22,847 bases of DNA. Origin: an uncultured Collinsella sp. (GTDB taxonomy: Bacteria > Actinomycetota > Coriobacteriia > Coriobacteriales > Coriobacteriaceae). The translations under genes and the position numbers were made by a program. Of this stretch, positions 16,710-22,847 are shown in pieces. The DNA is taken from positions 1 through 22,847 of the forward strand of contig CABUBZ010000031.1 of assembly GCA_902489945.1 (NCBI GenBank), given 5' to 3'. The notes beneath the pieces are model-generated. The model worked only from the letters and a program-made list of their open reading frames with translations, was not told the DNA's origin and did no database searches. Positions within the stretch are counted from its first letter, which is position 1; every line of letters starts with the position of its first letter.

Positions 16710-16750
16710 AAAGAGGTCCGTTTCCCTAGGTGGGGAAACGGACCTCTTTT
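16710..16750 (-). terminator. Bidirectional terminator of the LANTG protein gene
   Basis: A perfect 17-bp stem (16710-16726 with 16733-16749) surrounds a 6-nt loop. The stem starts AAAGAGG and ends CCTCTTT, followed by TT on the plus strand and AACTGC on the minus strand. It lies 45 bases beyond the stop codon of the minus-strand surface-protein gene and should stop that transcript; it can also stop plus-strand read-through. Confidence 0.8.
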
Positions 16751-16794
16751 TGTCTCTGGGCTTGTGGATTGGCGAAGACAATAACCGCTGGCAG

Positions 16795-17787
16795 CTATTT
16801 TGAGTTCTTGATGCGGCGTGTGGCAGTGGCGGTTATTCCGAGGCCTGCGGCGGCGACTGCTACGAGTGCGATTGCGCTCGGTGCTGTGTCGCCCGTGTTT
16901 GCGAGCTTGCCGGCGGTCGTATCTGCTTGCTTGCCGCTGCTTGTGTTCGCTTGCTTGGTGGAGCTTGGTAGGGCGTCTTTGCCGGTTGCAGGTGAGCCAA
17001 CGGGCGGTGTCGCCTCGGCGGGTTGCGCTGAGCCGGAGGGAGGCACTGTCTCGGTCGGTTTCGCTATCTCGGGCGAGGTGGCCTTGTCTGCCGCGGCCTT
17101 TGCCTCTTCGTATGCTTTGCAGGCATCGTCATAGGCCGCTTGCGCCTTTTCCAAATCGCCGAGGAGCGCATCTCGCTTGGCTACGTCCTCATCGATGTGG
17201 GCTTTGGCTTCCTCTGCCTCACTTTCGAAATACTGAACCCGTTTTTCCTGGCTTTCGAGCCGGCGTTGGCAGCGGTGAAGATCATCTTCACAAGATTTTT
17301 CTCGCCTTTCTGCCGACATGATCTCACCTCGCAACTGCTTAATAGTTTCGTTAGAAGCTCCGTCGTCGATTGCCTTATTTAATTCTGCCTGAAGGCCGCT
17401 TGTCCGGTTGTGGGCCTCATCGTATTTGGCTTGGGCTGCATCGACGTCCGCTTGCATAGCGGGAAGGGGCTCCCTCCGTTTGGCGGCTTCCGCCACCACC
17501 ATGTCGTAGATCTCTTGAAAAGCGGCAATGTCATCATCGATTTCCGCAAGTTTCTCGGGACTTGCGGCAACTTTTGCGGCCTCGAGGTTTTTGAGCGCTT
17601 CCTGCATGGCTGCATACGCTTTTTCTTTTGCGGCGGCCGCATCTTCCGTCTGCAAGGCAACTGCACCGGTGGGGGAACTGGTTTCTGCCGCTATCGCCGT
17701 TGCGGGGGCGATTCCCGCGACAAGTGCCGCGGAAAGGGCGATGCCCACGGTTGCTCGTCTTGCTCTTCTTGCGAGAATGTCGTTCAT
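16795..17787 (-). CDS. Coiled-coil cell-wall protein with LANTG sorting signal
   Basis: 330 aa. A signal peptide with a basic start (RRARR) and hydrophobic core is probably cut after residue 34 (AIAA/ET). Residues 50-240 are rich in Ala, Glu, Lys and Asp without Pro, the pattern of a long coiled coil. A Pro/Thr/Ser-rich stretch of about 50 residues would cross the wall. The C-terminus is a complete sorting signal: LANTG (295-299), a hydrophobic helix and RRIKNSK. LANTG is an LPXTG variant with Ala at position 2. The start is supported by GAGGTG six bases upstream. No enzyme domain is recognised; a fibrous surface protein or adhesin is likely. It is divergent from the ABC exporter operon, with the promoters within about 120 bp. 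The G+C content looks lower than that of the exporter genes. Confidence 0.85.
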   Translation of the reverse strand: MNDILARRARRATVGIALSAALVAGIAPATAIAAETSSPTGAVALQTEDAAAAKEKAYAAMQEALKNLEAAKVAASPEKLAEIDDDIAAFQEIYDMVVAEAAKRREPLPAMQADVDAAQAKYDEAHNRTSGLQAELNKAIDDGASNETIKQLRGEIMSAERREKSCEDDLHRCQRRLESQEKRVQYFESEAEEAKAHIDEDVAKRDALLGDLEKAQAAYDDACKAYEEAKAAADKATSPEIAKPTETVPPSGSAQPAEATPPVGSPATGKDALPSSTKQANTSSGKQADTTAGKLANTGDTAPSAIALVAVAAAGLGITATATRRIKNSK

Positions 17788-17817
17788 CTCGGCACCTCAT
17801 TTCAAGGGTCGGCGACT

Positions 17818-17850
17818 CACTTGGTAGCACTAATGTAAGTATACCAAGTG
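17818..17850 (-). promoter_or_regulatory. Promoter with overlapping inverted repeat for the LANTG gene
   Basis: On the minus strand TGGTATACT is an extended -10 element (core 17843-17838). It overlaps one arm of a perfect 9-bp inverted repeat, CACTTGGTA (17818-17826) and TACCAAGTG (17842-17850), with a 15-bp spacer. An inverted repeat covering the -10 and the start site is a typical repressor site. The protein that would bind it is not known. Confidence 0.5.
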
Positions 17851-17928
17851 GTCGACCCGACGTTGGTCGGATGTGAGCGTGCCTCTCCGCTTCTTTGGAA
17901 ACCGAATCCCATTAGAAATGACGAGTTG

Positions 17929-17958
17929 TTTACGCTTCTTTTGGGTTCACCGTACTAT
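17929..17958 (+). promoter_or_regulatory. Possible promoter of the ABC exporter operon
   Basis: TTTACG (17929-17934) and TACTAT (17953-17958) are 18 bp apart, with the start codon of the first ABC gene 45 bases downstream. Each hexamer matches its consensus at four positions, so the call is tentative. Confidence 0.35.
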
Positions 17959-18002
17959 CATGGTTCGAATTGAGTGTGAATGATGATAGGGAGCGCCTTT
18001 TT

Positions 18003-19844
18003 ATGATTGAGCTGCTCAGGCGTTTTGGTGGTAAGTTTCGCCGGTATATGGTGATTGGCCCTGCGTGCAAGCTGATCGAAGTGATCTTTGACCTGCTTAC
18101 GCCGCTGGTGATTGCCCAGATGATCGATAAGGGCATCGGCGCACACGATGTCAACGCCGTCGTCCGTTACGGCGCGGTGCTCGCCGCCATGGCTGTAATC
18201 GGCATCTCGTTTACGCTCGTCTGCCAAAAGATGGCGGCGCTGACCTCGCAGGGCATGGGCACCGACATCCGCGGTGCGCTCTACGGGCACATTAATAAGC
18301 TGAGCTATGCCGAGCTCGACCGCTTTGGCACGCCGTCGCTTATCACCCGCATCACCAACGACGTCAACCAGGTGCAGCTTGCCGTGGCGCTGGGCGTGCG
18401 CATGCTCATCCGCTGGCCCTTCTTGGCGGTGGGCTCTATGTGCGCGGCCCTTGCCATCGACCTTAAGCTCGGCATCATCTTTTTGATCTGCACGCCCGCC
18501 ATCGGCCTGGTGTTTTGGTTTGTCATGGCGCGCTGCATTCCGTACTACAAGCAGCTGCAGGCAAAGCTCGACCGCATTGCGCTCATTTGCCGCGAGGGGC
18601 TTTCGGGCGCTCGCGTGGTTCGCGCCTTCGTGCGCGAGGACCATGAGCGCGAGCGCTTTGCCCAGGCAGCCGACGACCAGGCCAATACTGCCATCGCGGT
18701 GGGCAAGCTCTCGTCGATTCTCAACCCCGTCACGTTTCTTGTGATGAACCTGGGCGTGTGCGCCATCCTGTGGGTGGGCGGCATCCAGGTCAACGTGGGC
18801 GAGCTCACGCAGGGTCAGGTCATGGCGTTTGTGAACTACATGACGCAGACCCTGACCTCCATCGTGTACGTCGCCAACCTGGTCGTGGTTTTTACCAAGG
18901 CGAGCGCCAGTGCGTCACGTATCAACGAGGTGCTCAATTGCGTGCCGAGCATCACCGACGAGGGCAACCAGCCGGTCGCGCTGCCCAAGCCGGGCAATGT
19001 CGCTCCCGTTCCTGCGCTGAGCTTGAGCCATGTGAGCTTCTCGTTTGGCGCCGGCGCGGCCAATGCTGTCAACGATGTGACGCTGGAACTCCCGCTGGGC
19101 AAAACGCTCGGCATTATCGGCGGTACGGGCAGCGGTAAGTCCACGCTCGTCTCGCTTATCCCGCGCCTGTACGATGCGGGCACCGGCAGCGTGAGCGTGA
19201 TGGGTGCCGACATGCGCACTTGGCCGCTCGACCAGCTGCGCCATGTGGTCGCGACCGTCCCGCAGCGCACGTCGCTGGTGAGCGGCACCATTCGCAGCAA
19301 CCTGACCTGGCGTGACGAGTCGGCGACCGACGATGAGCTCTGGGCGGCGCTCGATATGGCGCAGGCGAGCGAGTTCGTGCGCAACAAGCCGCAGGGGCTC
19401 GACGCCCCGGTCGAGGCGGGCGGCAAGAACTTTAGCGGTGGCCAGCGCCAGCGCCTGACCATCGCGCGCGCCTTAGTGGGCTCGCCGCAGGTTCTGATCA
19501 TGGACGACTCCGCCTCGGCACTCGACTTTAAGACTGACGCGGCGCTTCGCCACGCTATCCGCGAGCGCAGCGTGCGCGGCGCCGCCGAGGGCGGGTTGCC
19601 GCTGACGACCGTCATCGTGAGCCAGCGTGTCTCGACCGTGCGTGATGCCGACATGATCTGCGTGCTCGACCACGGCTCGGTTGCGGGCCTGGACACGCAT
19701 GACGAGCTGTACGCAAGCTGCCAACTCTATCGCGAGATTTGCCAGTCGCAGCTGCGCCGCGAGGAGCTCGAGGGCCAGCAGGGGAGCGCGGCGCCCGCTT
19801 CGGACTCCGCCCCGGCATCCACCTGCACAAAGGAGGGCTGCTAA
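18003..19844 (+). CDS. ABC exporter subunit with degenerate ATP site (membrane-ATPase fusion)
   Basis: 613 aa in the half-transporter layout: a six-helix membrane domain (about residues 10-310) and a nucleotide-binding domain (about 340-590). Walker A is GGTGSGKST (373-381) and the signature FSGGQ (477-481) is canonical. Walker B reads VLIMDDSASALD (497-508), with Asp502 in place of the catalytic Glu, and the switch His is Gln541 (SQRVST). These changes mark the non-hydrolysing site of heterodimeric type IV exporters such as TM287/288, BmrCD and LmrCD. The ATG at 18003 has AGGGAG nine bases upstream; an in-frame TTG at 17970 is less likely. The stop codon is followed directly by the partner gene. 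The substrate cannot be told from sequence; drug, lipid or peptide export are all possible. Confidence 0.93.
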   Translation: MIELLRRFGGKFRRYMVIGPACKLIEVIFDLLTPLVIAQMIDKGIGAHDVNAVVRYGAVLAAMAVIGISFTLVCQKMAALTSQGMGTDIRGALYGHINKLSYAELDRFGTPSLITRITNDVNQVQLAVALGVRMLIRWPFLAVGSMCAALAIDLKLGIIFLICTPAIGLVFWFVMARCIPYYKQLQAKLDRIALICREGLSGARVVRAFVREDHERERFAQAADDQANTAIAVGKLSSILNPVTFLVMNLGVCAILWVGGIQVNVGELTQGQVMAFVNYMTQTLTSIVYVANLVVVFTKASASASRINEVLNCVPSITDEGNQPVALPKPGNVAPVPALSLSHVSFSFGAGAANAVNDVTLELPLGKTLGIIGGTGSGKSTLVSLIPRLYDAGTGSVSVMGADMRTWPLDQLRHVVATVPQRTSLVSGTIRSNLTWRDESATDDELWAALDMAQASEFVRNKPQGLDAPVEAGGKNFSGGQRQRLTIARALVGSPQVLIMDDSASALDFKTDAALRHAIRERSVRGAAEGGLPLTTVIVSQRVSTVRDADMICVLDHGSVAGLDTHDELYASCQLYREICQSQLRREELEGQQGSAAPASDSAPASTCTKEGC

Positions 19845-21704
19845 ATGAATCCGTATACTTCTTCCGGTTCGGTCGCCACGATGACGGCCAATGTGTCCGG
19901 CAACGATAACCTCAACGACCTGGGCGATGGCCCGCGTCAGCCCGGTGATCCCGAGCGCTATCCCGTGGGCGCGGTGACCCGTCGCCTGATGGGCTACGTG
20001 CGTCCGCACCGCATTTCGTTTACGACGTCGTTTGTGAGCGCAGCCATCTCGGTGATCTTGCAGCTCTACACGCCCATCCTCATCGGCGAAGGTATCGACC
20101 TCATCGTCGCTGCCGGGCGGGTGGACTTCGATGCGCTGCTGCCGCTCGTCACCAGGCTGGCAATTGTCGTGGTAGGTGCCGCGGCGTTCCAGTGGCTGCA
20201 GGGCTACTGCGTCAACCGCCTGTCCTACGAGACGGTGCGCGACATGCGCGTGGAGGCAAGCGACAAGCTCAGCCGCATGCCGCTCAGCTTTATCGACAGC
20301 CATGCCCACGGCGACCTTATGAGCCGTGTGGTCAACGACGTCGACCAGGTGGGCGACGGCCTGCTGCAGGGCTTCACGCAGCTCTTTACCGGCGTCATTA
20401 CCATCGTGGGCACGCTCGCGTTTATGCTCTCCATCAACCTGACCATGACGCTCGTGGTTGTGCTCGTCACGCCGCTCTCCATCTTTGCGGCCGGTGCCAT
20501 CGCCAAGCTCTCCAACAAGAGCTTTACGGCTCAGCAGCGCATTCAGGGCCAGCTGGGCGGCCATATCGAGGAGTATGTGGGCGAGCAAAAACTCGTGGAC
20601 GCGTTTGCCTATGGCCCAAATGCGCAACAGCGCTTCGATGCTCTCAACACCGAGCTCTACACGGCGGGCGAGCGTGCGCAGTTTATGGGTTCGCTCTCCA
20701 ATCCTGGCACACGCTTTATCAACAATATCATCTACGCCGTGGTGGCCGTGATCGGCTGCGTGGGCGTGATTACGGGCGTGCCCGCGGCGCTCACGGTGGG
20801 CGGCGTGCAGATTTTCCTGTCCTACGCCAACCAGTACACCAAGCCGTTCAACGAGGTCACCAACGTCATTACGCAGATCCAGACGGCCTATGCCTCGGCG
20901 CGCCGTATGTTTGCGCTGCTCGATGCGCGCGAGCAAGAGCCCGATGCAGCGGATGCCGTTGAGCTCGCAGCTCCGAAAGGCGAGGTTTCGTTTGAGCATG
21001 TGGACTTTAGCTACGTGCCCGACCGCAAGCTGCTGCAGGATATCTGCATCGATGCCAAGCCGGGCATGCGCTTTGCCCTCGTCGGTCCCACGGGCTGTGG
21101 CAAGACGACGCTCATCAACCTGCTGCTGCGCTTCTACGATATCGACGCCGGCCGCATTGCGGTCGATGGCCGTTCCTCGCGTGACTACACGCGCGCAAGC
21201 CTGCGCCGCGCCTTTGGTATGGTGCTGCAGGATACGTGGCTGTTCGAGGGTACGGTGGCGGACAATATCGCCTACGGTCGTCCCGACGCCACGCGCGAGC
21301 AGATTATCGAGGCCGCCAAGCGCGCGCACGCGCACAAGTTTATCGTGCAGCTGCCAGGCGGCTACGATACGGTGATTGGCGAGGACGGCGGCACGTTTAG
21401 CCAGGGTCAAAAACAGCTGCTGTGCATCGCGCGCGTCATGCTCACCGACCCGGCGATTTTGCTGCTGGACGAGGCAACGTCGAGCATCGATACGCGTACC
21501 GAGCTGCAGGTGCAGGCGGCATTCGACGAGCTCATGGCAGGTCGCACAAGCTTTGTCGTGGCGCACCGCCTGAGCACCATCCGCAACGCCGACTGCATTC
21601 TGGTGATGCGCGACGGCGAGATTATCGAGCGCGGCACGCACGACGAGCTGCTAGCGGCAGGTGGCTTCTACGCCGAACTCTACCGCAGCCAATTCGCCCA
21701 GTGA
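19845..21704 (+). CDS. ABC exporter subunit with catalytic Walker B (partner of the preceding gene)
   Basis: 619 aa. A hydrophilic N-terminal extension of about 45 residues precedes a six-helix membrane domain (about 55-350) and the ATPase domain (about 375-615). Walker A is GPTGCGKTT (414-422), Walker B ILLLDEATSSID has the catalytic Glu543, and the switch His574 (AHRLST) is intact. Its signature is FSQGQ (518-522) instead of LSGGQ. In the heterodimer this altered signature would face the Walker motifs of the upstream subunit, so the pair keeps one full and one degenerate site. The ATG follows the upstream TAA without a gap, and AGGAGG lies eight bases before it, so the two are translationally linked. 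It is an MdlB/EfrB/LmrD-like subunit; the substrate is unknown. Confidence 0.94.
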   Translation: MNPYTSSGSVATMTANVSGNDNLNDLGDGPRQPGDPERYPVGAVTRRLMGYVRPHRISFTTSFVSAAISVILQLYTPILIGEGIDLIVAAGRVDFDALLPLVTRLAIVVVGAAAFQWLQGYCVNRLSYETVRDMRVEASDKLSRMPLSFIDSHAHGDLMSRVVNDVDQVGDGLLQGFTQLFTGVITIVGTLAFMLSINLTMTLVVVLVTPLSIFAAGAIAKLSNKSFTAQQRIQGQLGGHIEEYVGEQKLVDAFAYGPNAQQRFDALNTELYTAGERAQFMGSLSNPGTRFINNIIYAVVAVIGCVGVITGVPAALTVGGVQIFLSYANQYTKPFNEVTNVITQIQTAYASARRMFALLDAREQEPDAADAVELAAPKGEVSFEHVDFSYVPDRKLLQDICIDAKPGMRFALVGPTGCGKTTLINLLLRFYDIDAGRIAVDGRSSRDYTRASLRRAFGMVLQDTWLFEGTVADNIAYGRPDATREQIIEAAKRAHAHKFIVQLPGGYDTVIGEDGGTFSQGQKQLLCIARVMLTDPAILLLDEATSSIDTRTELQVQAAFDELMAGRTSFVVAHRLSTIRNADCILVMRDGEIIERGTHDELLAAGGFYAELYRSQFAQ

Positions 21705-21744
21705 GCAAGCCCGTGGGGCAAATTAATCAATCGACAGACGGTGG

Positions 21745-21772
21745 TTTACATCTGTCACGTTAGTACTAAGAT
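21745..21772 (+). promoter_or_regulatory. Promoter of the flavodoxin-family gene
   Basis: TTTACA (21745-21750) and TAAGAT (21767-21772) are 16 bp apart. TTTACA matches the -35 consensus at five of six positions, and TAAGAT is identical to the -10 of the SRP RNA promoter. The start codon lies about 50 bases downstream. No clear terminator separates it from the ABC operon, so read-through is possible. Confidence 0.5.
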
Positions 21773-21825
21773 ATTCATCTAATAAATTGCATTAGTGGCT
21801 TTAGTTTTGGGGGAAACGAGGCAAC

Positions 21826-22383
21826 GTGACTATGACGTGCTCTTTGGTGGTTAACAGCAAGAGCGGTAATACCAGGATGGTTTCGGGTGCGATCAAGCGC
21901 GCTCTGCAGGCTGCGGGCGTTGAGTTTGTCCATGCCGCGGCGTTGAGCGACGATGCGGATGCAGATCAGGTTGCGCTCGAGGCGCAGGGGGCCTGCGCGG
22001 CCGACATGGTGCTCGTCGGTTTTTGGTGCGACAAGGGCGCGTGCACGCCTTCGGTCGCGGCGTTGCTCTCTGCCTTGCACGGCAAGCGCGTGTTCCTGTT
22101 TGGCACCTGCGGCTTTGGGGCCGACCAGAGCTATTACCAGCAGATTATCGACCGCGTAACTTCCAATCTGGCCGTGGATGCCGAGCTTACGGGCTGGGCG
22201 ATGTGTCAGGGTAAGATGGGCCCTGCGGTCAAACAGCGCTACGAGGCCATGCTCGAGCAAGATCCCGACAACGCCCGATTTAAGATGCTGCTCGACAACT
22301 GGGTTGCCGCGAAGGACCATCCCACCAAGGAAGATCTGGACAACATGGCTGCAGCCGCCAAAAAGGCCGTGTTGGGGGAGTAG
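21826..22383 (+). CDS. Flavodoxin-family protein
   Basis: 185 aa. The N-terminal strand and phosphate loop read SLVVNSKSGNTRMV, the SxSGNT pattern that holds the FMN phosphate in flavodoxins. A central VLVGFWCDKGACTPSVAALL and KRVFLFGTCGFGADQSYYQQ fit the second and third strand-loop units of the Flavodoxin_3 (PF12641-like) group. The helical C-terminus (150-185) has no recognised domain. A small FMN-binding electron carrier is the likely role; the redox partner is unknown and no reductase is adjacent. The start is GTG 21826, four bases after GAGG. ATG 21832, two codons further, with GAGG ten bases upstream, is equally possible. It appears to have its own promoter and is followed by non-coding repeats. 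Confidence 0.82.
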   Translation: MTMTCSLVVNSKSGNTRMVSGAIKRALQAAGVEFVHAAALSDDADADQVALEAQGACAADMVLVGFWCDKGACTPSVAALLSALHGKRVFLFGTCGFGADQSYYQQIIDRVTSNLAVDAELTGWAMCQGKMGPAVKQRYEAMLEQDPDNARFKMLLDNWVAAKDHPTKEDLDNMAAAAKKAVLGE

Positions 22384-22425
22384 CTCCCATCGCTGACGGC
22401 GGTCGGCCCATCTTTCTAAATGTAA

Positions 22426-22554
22426 CGTCCTCCCGGGCGTCGGGGCACGAAGTTCCCTGCTCTACAGTCCTGCGCAAGACGAAGGCCACATTAAGTGGCC
22501 TTCTTTGCGTGTGGAACTCGCGATGAACTTCGTGCCCCGCCGTCCGGGAGGACG
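22426..22554. repeat. Inverted repeat with 30-bp arms and nested hairpin
   Basis: Arms at 22426-22455 and 22525-22554 match at 28 of 30 positions. Between them lies a second perfect hairpin, GAAGGCCAC (22481-22489) and GTGGCCTTC (22495-22503), over a 5-nt loop and followed by TTT. The inner hairpin could end the flavodoxin transcript. The outer arms are far larger than a terminator needs, and the layout recalls the elements at 3765-3924 and 16469-16573. Confidence 0.75.
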
Positions 22555-22612
22555 CCTCTTTATTGATGGGAGGCCTGATAGGTCGATGGTTCCGTGCCCG
22601 GATGCGTCCAAA

Positions 22613-22784
22613 GTGGGACGGGCTTTCCGGATGGGCAGGCTTTCGGAAAATGCGTCCCGGAATTTGCCTTTGGAATGGGACGTAGTTTCCCGTTGAGGCG
22701 CTTTGCGGAAAGTGCGTCCCACTCTGGGCGTTCGAAGTGGGACACACTTTCCCAAAGGCGTTCCAACGGGAAATTGCGTCCCAT
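22613..22784. repeat. Array of three tandem hairpins from one alternating 17-mer
   Basis: Six copies of a motif close to GTGGGACGCANTTTCCG occur with alternating orientation. They form three stem-loops: 22613-22629/22644-22660, 22676-22692/22706-22723 and 22737-22753/22768-22784. Units repeat about every 62 bases, and loops are 13-14 bases of differing sequence. A partial copy (GATGCGTCCA, from 22601) precedes the array, and a decayed one (CGGGATGCATT) follows at about 22800. The unit spacing (63 and 61) is not a multiple of three, so reading frames across it are not meaningful. Confidence 0.75.
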
Positions 22785-22847
22785 TATTCGGTCAAGAAAC
22801 GGGATGCATTGGTAGCGCGCAGAGATGTGGTGTAAGAGGCGGGGCAT

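Noticed and set aside
17410..17876. Plus-strand frames opposite the LANTG protein gene
   Set aside because: They overlap a minus-strand gene with a signal peptide, coiled coil and sorting signal, and have no features of their own.
19473..21641. Minus-strand frame of 722 codons opposite the ABC genes
   Set aside because: It crosses the junction of two well-supported ABC genes and is rich in His, Arg and Ala, typical of an antisense shadow.
22613..22784. CRISPR array
   Set aside because: Copies alternate in orientation, differ between units, and have spacers of only 13-16 bases; no cas gene is present.
22560..22847. Minus-strand frame open at the window edge through the hairpin array
   Set aside because: Array units are 61-63 bases apart, so the repeat is not kept in frame; the apparent protein is a by-product of the repeats.

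Overview
The window looks like a chromosomal stretch from a high-G+C, Gram-positive gut actinobacterium of the class Coriobacteriia, most likely a Collinsella. This is inferred from the G+C-rich codon choice, two sortase-anchored surface proteins, the giant isopeptide-repeat adhesin and the many palindromic intergenic repeats. No rRNA or species marker is present, so the genus is not proven.

Layout. Positions 1-355 hold no convincing gene and end in a strong terminator. A lemA-family gene (minus) lies divergent from a TetR-type regulator (plus). A tRNA-Ser(UGA) gene (minus) follows, then an unusual single reading frame that joins a TadA-type tRNA adenosine deaminase to a glycerate kinase. About 650 bases of intergenic DNA come next, with three consecutive inverted repeats and, just ahead of the next gene, a run of nine G residues placed inside a candidate promoter spacer. 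Positions 4281-16256 are one giant surface-adhesin gene: signal peptide, fibro-slime domain, SpaA-type domains, about 15 Spy0128/FctA-like isopeptide repeats, two DUF11-like domains, a Pro/Gly-rich wall region and an MPDTG sorting signal. A single in-frame TAG at 11829-11831 cuts it into 2516 and 1474 codons.

After the adhesin come a terminator, the small SRP RNA gene (ffs) with a readable promoter, and a perfect 32-bp inverted repeat. A minus-strand gene for a coiled-coil, LANTG-anchored surface protein follows. It is divergent from a two-gene operon for a heterodimeric ABC exporter, whose subunits carry complementary degenerate and canonical ATP-site motifs. The last gene encodes a flavodoxin-family protein. 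The final 460 bases are non-coding: a 129-bp inverted repeat with a nested hairpin, then an array of three tandem hairpins built from six alternately oriented copies of one 17-mer.

The strongest leads are the G9 tract in a candidate adhesin promoter (possible phase variation), the amber codon in the adhesin, the TadA-glycerate kinase fusion, and the set of palindromic elements that occupy nearly every larger intergenic gap.
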